Below, in pieces: positions 43,350 through 55,099 of a stretch of DNA of 64,000 nucleotides. The DNA lies in assembly GCF_030867095.1 (NCBI RefSeq), contig NC_081833.1, positions 77,319,395-77,383,394 of the forward strand, in the 5' to 3' direction. Position 1 is the first letter of the stretch; each line of letters starts with the position of its first letter. The position numbers were made by a program, and so were the translations under genes. The notes under the pieces were generated by a model. That model was not told the origin of the DNA and ran no database searches. It saw only the letters and a program-made list of their open reading frames with translations. Origin of the DNA: Alligator mississippiensis (lineage: Eukaryota; Chordata; Crocodylia; Alligatoridae).

Positions 43350-46300
43350 GATAATTGTTCTGCAGACTTTTCCCATGAAACAGTGCGACTGGCTTTCCAC
43401 GACGTGCCTCAGGATTTAACTCTTCAAATGAAGTTTTCTCTTCCCGCTGGGATTTATGTGGGGCCAAATTTGGGCCTGCATCTAATAGCTACAGCTGTTG
43501 TAGGCACCTGACTAGGACCTGGGTACAGGAGAGACTGAATCTGGCTCTTACTTCAGATCTTTATTCATTTAAGAAAGCAGCTCAGTAGTGGCTGTTGTGC
43601 CCCAGCCCAGGGCTGACCGCGCAGACGGGCTGGGCTCCCTAGCTGTAGCCCCGTAAACTACGGCGCAGAGTAAATGTTGGCTGGCGCTGACCTGACTTCT
43701 GCTATTTTGACAGTTGTACTTTGGGCACACAGCAGTGTCAGGTGGGCTATACGATGTTCTATCTCTACAGTACAGTTTGTAAGAGTAATAAATCCTTAGT
43801 AACACACGACTTCCCTGCAAGACTCTGCTGTTAAATCTTCACCAGGAGATAGAGACACCTTGCCATTTCTCGTGTAGATTAGCAGGGTTATATTGTGCTA
43901 ATTCTAAAGGGCAGCGATACAAGAAAGACAAGCTACTAAATTATACTACTGAAGTGTATTCCTTATTTGAACTGTTCCGTTGTGCAAAGACTCAGATGCT
44001 CAAACACAGCAAAACTCAATACAAAAAGCTCCATCAGGAGACTGTTAAGGCAGCTTGGTTAAGCACTCAGGAACTGCAAAAAGGCAAAATTAAGCCTGTA
44101 TGTAAACCCTGCTTCCTGCTGCACGTGAATAGAGATGAGGCGGTTTTAAATCCATGTTTACGTAATATTTCTAGAAGCATTTTCTAAGAAGGGTAAGTGG
44201 AATTCCCAGTCTGGGCAATGGAGGCTCATATCTGTTTTCAGCTCCTTTCGTCCACGCCATGTTGAGGAATCCCCTTCTCAGTGCAGAGGGAAAAGGTGTT
44301 TTTTCTCCCTCAGAACAACTGTGGAGGGATGAAGGGACCCTGCTCCTGTTATTCCTCAGCCTGTTGACAATGGGAGGTGCCATCCCACATTGCCTTTTCA
44401 CAAGAAGCACTCGAGCCTGCTCTGGTTCTTGAAGTCAGCGGCTTGCCTCAGACAAGCCTGCTCTGCTCTGCTCATCGGTGTTGTTGCTTGTCTACAAAGC
44501 ACTGCCTGCTGGGTCGGCCCGAGCGCCGTGTGGGCCACGCAACCCAGCTGCTTCTCTGACTAAATGCCAGTGCAGATTCCTGATGTCTTGCAAAGTTGTC
44601 TGAGCAGTTCTGCCCAAATTCCCCAGTTTAATTTAATAGGAGCCAATCCCTCTGAGTACTTGGAAGTTACCTTATGTATCTTGGGTGCTGCTCCAAGCAA
44701 TTAATGAAGTGTTGGATTTCACGGGAATTTTCAGGGACTCATTTTCGTAGTTGTTCTGTCTTGCTGTGCAGTTGCTTTCTCAGCCTGTCCCTGTCAACTG
44801 AAGTACTGTGCCAGTCAGAGTCCTAAGAAGCTTGAGGCAAAGCCTGGGTTTATGTGGTATGACTTACAACTGCAGTTTTGAGTCAGATGCACCCACCTGC
44901 TGTTAACTTTGCCAGGGGATCCTGATGCTTGTGCTTGTCAGCATGGCCCTCACACCAAAAGGCACCAAGTTGCTTTTGTGGTAGAAACCCAATGTACAAG
45001 TGTCCTGGAGTTATCTTTGGATCCTCAGTGAGTTTCAAACTTGTCTCCCATTCCAAAAGCACCAAGATGATGGAAGCTGAACAGCTGTGGCACTGAAAGA
45101 GCAGGGAAATGTCAATCTTTCAGGGACCCAAGTCACTACAGGACCTTAACCAAACCTTCGAGAAGGCTCAGAGAAATTCTGCGGACAACACTGAACTGCA
45201 GTTGTGTCTTGCTCTTGCTCCTGCCAACTCAGCCCTGCACCCAGGCAAGGACCAGGCGGTACCCAGCCTGTAGTGGGTATGGATAATGTTCTTAGATTGT
45301 ACGCAGGACTGAGAAGGCCTATGGAGTCCAGTCTCCTGCATTAGCAGGTGGCCACTTATCCAAAAGGATCCACAAGTTTATCAGCTCTGACCTTCTCATA
45401 CACAACAACTGCAAAAACAAACAGAAACCCACCAGAACAAACCGGGCCAACGGTGCAGTTTGTGTGGATGTTTTTGCAATGTTATGATGGAAACATTAAC
45501 ACCTCATACCATTCAGTAAGCATTAGAGTTGGCATTCAGATGAAGAAGCTAATATTGCCATAAGGTTTTCCAAAACTCTGACCTTTTAGACCAAAGCTTT
45601 CCAGATCTGGGCTGTGTCAAAAGGTTTGGGAGTTTTTCCCCTCAAGTCAAACTCAGAAAAACCCAAGCCAAAATAAAGCAAATCAAACATTCATCTTCAG
45701 GATTTTTATAAATAAAATAAAATCGGAGGAAAATATACTTAAAATTGAATACTTTTTTTTATAGCAGCTCCAGGAGACTGAAACACTTGCATTTTAAGAG
45801 GAGATGGCCCAAAGGGAAAGGAGGTACCTTTCTGTAAAAATGGCTTCTGATTTGGCCATTTAATAATAAGATTTGAGTTACTTTTGCATGTACCCTGTAG
45901 TCTTGATTTTCCAATGAAGGCACTCTCAAAGAGCTACCTTCCAACACTCAGAAGGAAATTACGCTGTGTATGCGTGTGTAGTTAAAACTTGATGACACCA
46001 CATTTTGGGCCTTGGTCCGTTGGTTGTGGGGAATGTAGGAGCAGTAAGCAGTGAGGTGCTCAGTAGAAATCTGGGGCCCGGGGGCACGCCCGGAGGAAAG
46101 ATCAATAGAGATGGGATACAGAAGAATACTGTCAAAGTCTCACTGAGTTTTACCTTATTATCAGCAACGAGATAGGAATAGTCTCATGATCTGATCCCTG
46201 GCAGGGGCAGGTCATCACCTAGGGTCTTTCAGCAAGAAGGAAGCACCCTCTTTCCTCCGAGCGCTCCTTTGGAGGAAAGCCCAAGTGAGGGAGCAGCCAG

Positions 46301-46660
46301 CCCAGCAGTTGTCCTGCCAGAACGCCCAGTCCAAACCATTCTCTGGTGCTTAGAGGCTTTTGTGGGCGGGGGCAGGGGTGATGAGCGTGCTACTTTACTA
46401 GGGCTGCCTATGGCTTTCTGCATTACATTGGCCAAATCACATCATTTCCATTCCTGTCCTAGACGGATGTTATTTGTTATTAGTCTTGCTTGGGAAAGAA
46501 AGCATTAGCTGAGTGGGCAGAAGGCTTAAAAGGAGGATCCAGTTCCAGCCTGAAAAGTCTGCTGAGGGAAAATGTGTGCTGAGTGAGAGTGAGCTGGTGA
46601 TGGGAATGGATTGGCAAAAGTTTCTGGGCCAAGGATACCAGGGCTAGGAAGAAGAGACAG
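43350..46660. other. Probable intron or intergenic DNA, no gene seen
   Basis: AT-moderate sequence after the CpG island. Short frames only; the longest AT-rich one (43954-44187, plus) has no recognised domain. No splice-bounded exon or repeat ends could be supported. Confidence 0.5.
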
Positions 46661-46669
46661 CCTCTAGAA

Positions 46670-46967
46670 AAGTGGTCCTCAGCCTTTTTAGACTGCAGGC
46701 ACCCCTCTGAAAATGCCAGCTCTTAGATTTTACATGTTTTTGACTGGGGGAAAAATGATAGTGATTCTCTTGTTGCAAAGAACTCAAACCACCACAGGTC
46801 TGAATGTTTTTAACACTGGATTCCTATTTGAAATCTCTGGGTTTATCTTGTGACTCATGTCTGCATGCCTAACAGTGCTATACCCGCATTGCACGGCAGC
46901 CTGCAGCACCCTCGAAAGGAGCTCAAGGTACCCCAGGGTGCCACAGCATCCTGGTTAAGAATCACTG
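46670..46967. mobile_element. hAT-type MITE with 8-bp target duplication
   Basis: The ends AAGTGGTCCTCAGCC and GGTTAAGAATCACTG are imperfect inverted repeats of the CAGTGGTTCTCAACC type. Flanks CTCTAGAA (46662-46669) and CTGTAGAA (46968-46975) differ at one of eight bases, as expected for a hAT target duplication. The interior has no coding frame. It carries the CCCCAGGGTGCC arm common near the 3' end of such elements. Confidence 0.75.
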
Positions 46968-47059
46968 CTGTAGAAGAACAGGTTTGGGCTCCTCGCCTGA
47001 GGAGGAGAATCTTCCTCTCAGACCTACAGGCCTGCCGTTATCCGGCTCATGCTTTCCCC

Positions 47060-47620
47060 CTTCTTAAACACAGGTACTGTGTTTGCTGCTTTCTAACCTT
47101 ATGCTGTCACCCAAATTCATTAAAAATCCTTGCTGCCTTTATTGTTCTACGTGACGATTCTTTCAGAATTAAAGGATGGAGACTATCTGGTCCTCCCCTC
47201 TTCAGCAAGTTAAATGCTTCTGCCTTTGCTTTGGCTTCTGTTTCCATGTGCTTGTCTTGCTTAAACCATCCTACTTTTGCCCCCACGTTCATCATCATCA
47301 CAGTCTTTACTGAAGACTGAGATGACATGCATTTAATGCTTAGGCCATACCTACATTATCTTAATCTCACCCCCCATCTGCACCCTTACTGGCTCCACTT
47401 CTTCCTGCCTTGCTCTCTGCTTATTTGTATGGTTGAAGGACGCTGCTGTTAGTTTTAATTTCCTTTGCAAGGTCTCACTCGGCTTGACTTTTGGCAATTT
47501 TCCCTTGACCCCTATACTTTCTGATGTCCAGGAAAGTGTTTTTTGCCAGTCAGCCTTCTCTTACATTTCTTATAGGCTCCCTGCTTCCTTCTGATGTCCT
47601 TTTCTGAAGCGATTATTTGT
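47060..47620 (-). mobile_element. CR1/L2-like LINE remnant, endonuclease-RT linker
   Basis: Minus-strand translation with frame changes gives YKKCKRRLTGKK-like basic text, LAKEIKTNSS, then KAKAEAFNLLKRGGPDSLHP, LILKE. This follows the usual order of basic linker, (E)IK.N.K..., AE.(L/F)N and the GPD.(L/I)HP.(V/I)LKEL block at the start of the RT domain in CR1/L2-like elements. Stops are frequent. The left end abuts the hAT MITE at 46967. Confidence 0.5.
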
Positions 47621-47699
47621 TCACATAGGTCAGGAGAGGTGTGGGTTTTTAAGAAAAGGAGAGGAGAAACCTGCCTGAACCATGATGCAGATGCCTGAA

Positions 47700-49010
47700 A
47701 GCAGGGCATAGAGGATTCAGAGCCAGTAATAGCAAGACAGGCTAACTGGAGTAGACCTGACAAGAAGGGCAGGTAGATTATTTCAGGAGCTGATGGGTAG
47801 TGCGGGGGAGAGAGATACTGAGGCAGGGTCTGTAGGCAGTGCCCATCTCCATCAGCCTACATAAACTATGGATGCAGGTACTTTGACCTCTGAGAATTTT
47901 CAAAAGTACATCTAATTATTGTGGCAATTCATGTCCTAATTAAGGGTTTTGAGGACTCTTGACTATACTGCTTTGATTGAAACAAAGACAAAACAGTTTT
48001 TCCTGAGTTTATTCAGCGCTCATTCACACACATTTTGTAATAGTTCTGGGGCAAAGTGGCTGCTCACTTTGTCGTGTCTCGCATTTTACATACACCTGTA
48101 ACTAAAGTGCATATGTGAACAGGAGCCCGGGACAGAACATTGCCTTTCCTCTCCCTGGGACTGGGTGGGAATTGCACAGGCGGGAGCCCTTTCCTGGCAC
48201 AAACTGCTAAAGGGATGAGGCCACTCTTGATTTTGGAGCACTCTGGGGGAAGGTGGCAGCACAAGGCTCGGTGCGATGGGAGGCTGGCTGGCCAGTCGGC
48301 TTGCTTGCTGGGTTGACAATGCATTGAACTTACACTATCACCAACACTCTGTGTGCGCGCAGTGGCAGATACTGGTTTTTGATCTATTTTGTGGCTCCAG
48401 ATGTTGGTCCAAAGCCTTATTTTGACCACAGCAAGCTGTCTAATTTTATTGGGGAAAAAGCAATTTCTTTGAAATTGGTCAATGTTTGATTAAAGGAAAA
48501 TAACTTTCTCTTCAAGTGTCTGGAGTCCAAGGTGGTGTTTTCAAATGCAGAGCCGTCAGGTGACCCCTTATTCAGAGCTGAATGTTTGCAGACTCCTCAC
48601 ATGGATGGCACATCCAAATTCTGACCCCGCCAACAGACATCCACAGGCTAGTACATCTGGGATGTACAGGCTAGTTCTGAATGCAATTCATCTTGAAGTG
48701 TAAGTGATGAAAATAAGGATGACAAATAAGATAGTAACAATGTTCAGAATTAATTGGATTTGTGTCACTGAAGCTACTGGTAACAGATGTATACTGTGGG
48801 TCAGTTAGACATGTGAAGTTTTAAATGCTTAGCTGCTAGACATGCTCTCAGCTGGTTTTGTCCTCCGAGTCTGAAACTTTAAAGCAGGGGGCACGGGACA
48901 AGCCCTCTTTCCAACACTGGGGGGTAGATCGTACTCTACTGAACCCACAGTTCTGCAGTTTTAGAAACACACATGGGTTGTGGTTCACAAAATCCAGCAT
49001 ATGTAGATTC
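47700..49010. other. No gene seen; noncoding
   Basis: Short frames only, no recognised repeat or RNA. The sequence runs up to the left edge of the LTR-like element. Confidence 0.5.
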
Positions 49011-49015
49011 TAGGG

Positions 49016-49919
49016 TGTAACAGGTCACCGCTCTGGGCCGCCCTTAATGTGGCCCACACACCTGTCTCTGGGGCAACCGCCTGCCTACTCACCTGCCATG
49101 CCTTGATCTTAATTGATTAATTAGTATTAATTAGCAGGAGGTTGCCCTAATACTGCCCCCCCTAAGGGGGTGCCATCTGCAGCTCCTTTCCTCCCCAGTA
49201 CCGCAGCCCAAGCCTCGATGATGGCATCTTGGCATTTACATCCTCACTGGCCCCCATGCTGGGCCCCAGAATCGTCCTAACAGGACCCCTCTATGATCCC
49301 TCCAATCAGACAGCCTATCCACCTTCATTTGGGCTACCTAGCCCCCCAAAACCATTTTCCCCTCTCGGGTGTGGTCCCCCCAGGACCTCCAGCTACTAGT
49401 CTTGGCCCACCTCCAGGCCAGTCAGGACCCCAGGCCCCCAGCTCTTGGGCATCCCTCGCGGTGGGCCCCTGGCTCTGGCCCCAGCATGGGCCAGTCGAGG
49501 GTACTCTCTTGTTCAGGTCGGGTCTCTAGCCCCTCACTGTCTCCCAGGGTCCGCCCTCTGGGCCCCTCACAAACACTGGGGTTACCCAGTAGGCACCCTG
49601 ACCCACCTTTCACCAGGGTGGTAACTGGCCTGGCATTTCCTGGGGGTTCCCGCGCCACTGAGAGCCCCACCAGGCCACCCACTCCTGGCAGGGTGCAGTT
49701 TTAGGTCATGCCTAGGACCAGGAGCCTCCTTACCTCCAGATGATCTCAGCAGCCCTCCAGCCAGACAGTGTTGTTGCTTGACCCCCAGCAGCCAAACTGC
49801 CCTGTTTATATAGGCAGCCCTTAGCTCCAAAATGGCTGCCCTCGTCAGGCACCTGGTGGCTGCCAGCTCCAGGCCCTTAAAGTGGCAGCACACACAGTGC
49901 CCTGCCACACAGGGCACCA
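49016..49919 (+). mobile_element. Probable solo LTR of an endogenous retrovirus-like element
   Basis: The element starts TGTAACAGG and ends GCACCA, with TG..CA termini, and is flanked by AGGG on both sides (49012-49015 and 49920-49923). The body is about 0.9 kb, C-rich in the middle, and unlike its surroundings. A TATA box (TTTATATA, 49805-49812) lies near the right end, in the place expected for a U3/R boundary on the plus strand. No AATAAA was found and no internal gag/pol/env lies beside it, so it is solo. The four-base duplication is short and could be chance. A non-LTR GC-rich element is the alternative. Confidence 0.55.
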
Positions 49920-49923
49920 AGGG

Positions 49924-52900
49924 TTAGTCTCATGAACTGCATGTTACTTTGCACCCAAAAGGTGCTCTCATGTCTTGTAAAAATCTTTACTCTGCATGTT
50001 TTTGTACATACCAGGCTTCTGTTCCTGGACTACATGTAATTTGGCCAACTCACATTGTAACCTCTGATATCCTTGTGCCTACTTAAACCATTATTTCCTA
50101 CCCTCCATCAGTGGTTATATTTGTGCACAATTTAATTTTAATTCATAACAAGGAGGTTGGTTTTCAGCACTAATGTAGATCAAGGTGCTGATGCTGTTGC
50201 ATTGCCTGCTGCTTGTTTTCAAAGTGAAGGCCAAGATAAAAACTCACATTCAGGGATAAAGCGGTAGGTCCAAATTAAAATTAGTATGACAGTTTTAGAA
50301 TTTACCTGGCAAGCAGATTCTTTGCTAAAGTTCAAATGCAAGATTTTGTTGTTTGATGCTTTGAATTTGGATATGAGACAGTCCTCATTCCATCTTGCTC
50401 CTTGTTTACTGTCCCTATGATAGACCAGTTTTAAAGATCGGTATTTATTGCAAAGTGCAACAGCTGGGTGGACACAAGCTATAAGCTAGTAAATCTTATC
50501 TTTCTAACCATTAGAACAGGTACTGAAATAGTATTCCCTCTTGACTGGCAACTGTGAACTCCCTGGTACCCGTCACGAAAACAATCTCTGTTTAACAATG
50601 TTTTTAGATAATATGATTGATGCTCTGGTAACACCAAGAAATATTCCACCCAAGACAGGGCGGCCAACTCGGGCCATGTGCGACAAATGGCACGGGCAGC
50701 CTCCATATGTGGCAGGTGGTGGATTAGGGAGGGGCCAGACATCACAGTGGCAGAAAACAGAGCAGCAGATTGGACAGGGAGCCCAGGATAGGGAACAGAA
50801 AGCAGAGTGGCAGATCTTGCAGGGGTGGAACTGGGGGGATGGTGCGGGCTAGTTTGTGGCACCTCCCAAAAGCACTGGGTCCCAGTCAGCCTACGTGTAC
50901 AATTAAAGCTTTACTGCTGGCCATGCATTTACAAGCGTGGTAGGTATTTGTTACCTCATCTGCAGTTCTTGTCTGATTGTAGGATCCAAAAAAAGAGTCT
51001 GTTGCCTACAAAAGCTTATGCTTTTCTGGACAAGTTAGTCGTTAGGGTGCCACCCTGCTCTACCTCCTGCCGTTATATTGTTACGGACAGTTCTCAACTA
51101 CTTTGTGTGCACATATCCTGGTCCTAGCTGTTTCAGGTTACGGCCTTAATAATCTTGTCTTGGTTTTGGTCTGAATTATTAGTTGACCTGGCTGGCCAGG
51201 TCATGCTATTTGAGGGTGACCTAGTAAATCTCTTGCAAGATCTCTTCTTCATATTTAACTGTGTGTTTCATAATGGATGCAGGGCAGGCGTAAACGCAGC
51301 TGGTTTCTGGTGGTCTGTTCTGGGCAACAGCCACTTTCATTACAAAGTGTAAGGTTTTTTGCTTTTAAAAAAAAGTTAAAAAGGTTTTTAGTTTTTTTCA
51401 AGCACATTTAAGGATTTTATGCAAAAACACAACTCTGTTCCAAATTCTAGCTGTGACCCCCGTGGTACCTGCTGCAGTCCTGTCAACCTCATGGCAGGAA
51501 GTTGGAGTGACAGTGGCTACTGCTAGACTGCAGAATGGGCTAGAGCAGAGACCTGGAGCCCTAGGTGCCTTCCTTAGTCAGAGGAAACGCACTCCATCTT
51601 TTGACTTCCTAAACTTTGAGAAATCTCCTTACTGTTATTTCTAATTAAAGTCTTACGTGTATTTGTAGCTTTCCCTGTTCTGATTATCTTGGTCACCTCA
51701 TATTGTAGTTTTAATAGCTGTGTCATGGGGTCCAGCCAATTTGTCCATAGAACAAGTAGCTGACGGATAATACAATATTGTCTGTGACTATTTCAGAGAA
51801 CACAAAATAAGAAGTTCCTTTGCTGCTGTTTCTTAGCTAACTTCCCCAAATAGCCCCCTGCCTTCAACATGGAAGTCCTCCCAGGTGGGGTGACTGAAAC
51901 CACTTGCTTTCCTTTGGTATTTTTAACTGAAGCCTGGCTCTGAAGTGCTGCTGAACACTTCTGAGGAGCCCCTGCTTGCCTTCCATTCAAGCAGAGCAAA
52001 TGCAATCTCCAGTATTCTTAGACCCTCGGAAGAGCTGATGCACTTGTGGGGATTCAGATGGTTCATGGAGGCTGAGTCTTGGGACAGAATCAGTTTGTCA
52101 GAAAGTGGTTTTTATTTCTGGAAGCCAAGCAGTTGTATACCATGTGCCATTCACCCCCCTTCGATTTCTCAGCCAGTGCTGATTAAGGGATAACTATGAT
52201 CATTTGTGGGGAAGGCAGGGCAGAGGTGGATATGTCCCTGGTAGCAAAGTCCCAGGCAGACAGCCAAGCTAATTGCTGTATTCACAAAGAAGCATTTCTT
52301 GAGAATGTTGTATGGGGGTCCCTGTGAAAATGACTCTGGCTGGAAAAAGAAATAAGAAAGTTGGTTTAATCCTTGGATAATTTCACTTGTGGGTTTTAGG
52401 GCAAAGAGGAGCTGGGATCAAATGAAAGAAACTGCACCTTATTAGAAGCATAAAAACTAGTGACTGTATCTTGGCCAGTGTTCCCTTTTTTCCAGTAAGC
52501 TGTCTGCTGTACGGAGGTGTATAACCCTAATGGCTTGTTGTATGCCATTAAAAGGTATTGTACACTCATAAAAGAATGACATTTTGATCAATGCTGTTAA
52601 AAGAATTACTGTCTTGACACAGAAAAGCTTTCCTGCTGCAAGTTTAAAAATATGCCTTTAAAAGCTTTTTATTGAATACCTTTGCATCCTTCAGAAATGT
52701 GCCATTTTGGCATGAGGCATGAGGTTGCTCTGAAGTATTCCATATCGTAACTGAAATGCAAACCCTCCCGTTTACCATCAGAATAGTTAAGTATATTTAC
52801 TTAACTACCATCCAGGGGACTAAAAGAAGAAGTACCTTCACCTACTAGATGTAGTCTAAAAATAAGAATTTCTTGTTTTTAGAGAAACCAAATCGTTTGA

Positions 52901-52995
52901 GAACCGTTTCTTTTTTGTTTGGCATTGATTTTCCTCCGGCTTTGCTCAAGGGCCCTTTGAGCTTTGAAGTCATGTGTTTTATACCTAGAAGTGGG
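49924..52995. other. No gene seen; noncoding
   Basis: AT-richer sequence without recognised genes. A GGGCGGCCAACTCGGGCCA stretch near 50.66 kb resembles the head of another hAT-type MITE, but no matching right end was found. Short frames elsewhere have no domains. Confidence 0.5.
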
Positions 52996-53002
52996 TGACA
53001 GT

Positions 53003-53058
53003 GGGCTTGTCTACATGCACGGTAACTGCTGTGCATTAGTGAATGTGTAGATGCGCCC
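53003..53058. mobile_element. Short TIR element related to the 29.3-kb MITE
   Basis: GGGCTTGTCTACATGCAC and the reverse complement of the right end (GGGCGCATCTACACATTC) are inverted repeats sharing the GGG..TCTACA ends of the 29329 element. The element is only 56 bp, flanked by AGT on both sides (53000-53002 and 53059-53061). It is probably an internally deleted copy. Confidence 0.5.
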
Positions 53059-53061
53059 AGT

Positions 53062-54838
53062 ATCTCCAATGTAGTTGGCCCCAACTGTGACTTGCTGACA
53101 ACAGTTGTGAACAATGGTTCAAATGTATAATGCAGGTACGGCCTTAGGAATCCTGTCGGTAGGTTTGGCAACGTGGAATTAGTCTAGTTACCTGGCCTCT
53201 GAGATGGCAGTATCTGGAGTCAGGGCATTACATGGTGTTAGCACTTCGTAACTTAGCCAATTATATCCAACTAGTTTAAGCACAAGTCTTCCCAGGTATT
53301 CATACCAGCATGCTGCGCAGATCTAAGGATCCTCATATTCTTGTTCTGTGTCCAAAGTAATGCCATATTAGAGGTTTTCTGTGCGACTCAAAACACACAG
53401 CTGCCTCCCCGAGTCTCTGTTTCAGCTTTCCAGATGCAGAGTGGGAAGTATTATTTCCCCTACCTTATAGGTAAGTTGCAGTGATAAATGTATGTCATTG
53501 TGTTTGGAATACATGCCTTTGTGTAATGGGAAGCTTACACAAGGACCCAAGGGTGAATCTGTTCTTTAATTTAGTAGCTTTTAGCTATTTATTGACCAAA
53601 AACATTTTAACACAAAGTTAAGGTTGCTCAGTACTATCTCTTGCCCTTCCAGAACATCGTATTCACCAGACTCAAACCTAGTAAAGAGAAGGTCCGTATA
53701 ACCTTACCTGGGCACCTGGAAGCTAGCAGTAGCCACTGGGACTACCTGGGTGTGCTCCAGCTGCATTCAGCATGGCAGGTACAGTTGTGCTGAGTGGTGG
53801 AGGAGGTTGTTGGGACATCTTGGCAAGGCTGTGAACATGTGATATGAAGAGATTTGGAGCAGATATTCTGAGCTCTTCCGAATCTCTTTTCTTCCTTCTG
53901 TGTTCAAAAGAGAGAGAGAGAGACTGTGCTTCATACCAGCTGTGCAAAGGGGTCTTCTCTCCCTGGGAGGTGTTATCGGTGAGGTTGGGGGTGGGGTGAT
54001 GGTCTAGGTTTTATGATGGGTAAATATGAAGATGTTAAATGGCATCATGTGTGGAAGTGTGAAGAGTTTGTACAGTTTAGTGAGTAGACCTTTGTTTTGA
54101 TGAAGTCAGCAACGTGTGTGCATGGGCTGTATCTCAAGAGCCTCACCCTCAATGACATTACTAACCTTGCCTTGTACCAGTGAGGCACTGCTGGGGTCAA
54201 GTCAATGCAAGTTTGTTGGCTTTTAAACAGGAAGGGCTGTGACTTCTTCAATACCTTCCCTTCTTCGCTGTGGTTGTGTTCCCTGCTGCTGAGAGATACT
54301 GACCCCCCATCTCTGAATGGATGCAACCCGTATGCTCTGTGGATGGAGGAGCAGGCACTGGCTGCAGCGGAAGGAAGGAACTGAAGTTGTCACTTCTGGC
54401 ATGGAAGAGATCTCTGGATCCAGTGGCCAGGCAGATGTATTCCTTTTGGGCAGCTTCAGTGTGTGCATTGGTACAGATGAAGGACTGTGGGCAGGAGCAA
54501 TCAGGCAGCCTGGCTTGGGAAGCATGACTGAGTGGGGCTTACCCTGGGGGGAACTGCACCAGCTTTGGTTTGGTCATCCCAGGCACCTTTGTCTAGGATC
54601 AGGCCTCTCCCAAAGACTCTTGGCAACCCTGGTGATTCAAAAGTGGCACGCCATGGACTCTGCAAGACTGAAGCAGCACTGCGTTAGTTGTCTGTGACAC
54701 CTGTGGTTGAAGACACATGGACTGCAAGTTTGACTGCAGCAGACTGGTGTTTCATGGCAGGCTGAAGCAAGTTACCATGGCCACCCAAATACCTCACACC
54801 CATGGGACAGCGCTGTCACTGCCAACCTCCAACAGTGC
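53062..54838. other. No gene seen; noncoding
   Basis: Includes an (AG)n run at 53909-53924. Open frames at 54.2-54.7 kb on both strands show no recognised domain. Confidence 0.5.
53909..53924. repeat. (AG)n microsatellite
   Basis: Seven to eight AG units. Confidence 0.85.
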
Positions 54839-54846
54839 CTTCTAGC

Positions 54847-55091
54847 TAGGCTGACCATATAATTTTTAAGGCAGTCTGGAGCACTGATCCTCATCCCAGG
54901 CAGAAACAGTGGTGTGTAGCCCAGCCTGCCCCCTGCCTCCAGCTACTGCACAGGAGAAGCAGGGCTGAGCAATGCGGGCAGGGTGGCACCAATCTGGGAC
55001 TTTTGTTTCCATTTTCACCAACTGGGGAACGCCAAGATGGCCTACGAAATCTGGGACTGTCCCTGCCAAACTGGGATGTATGGTCACCCTA
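54847..55091. mobile_element. hAT-type MITE, perfect 8-bp target duplication
   Basis: The left end TAGGCTGACCATAT and the reverse complement of the right end (TAGGGTGACCATAC) are inverted repeats of the TAGGGTGACCA type common in amniote genomes. Both sides are flanked by CTTCTAGC (54839-54846 and 55092-55099), an exact 8-bp duplication diagnostic of hAT insertion. The interior contains GGGACTGTCCC- and CTGGGACT-like arms and no coding frame. Confidence 0.82.
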
Positions 55092-55099
55092 CTTCTAGC

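Noticed and set aside
50655..50890. Another hAT MITE beginning with GGGCGGCCAACTCG
   Set aside because: No matching inverted right end or duplication was found; only the head resembles the family.
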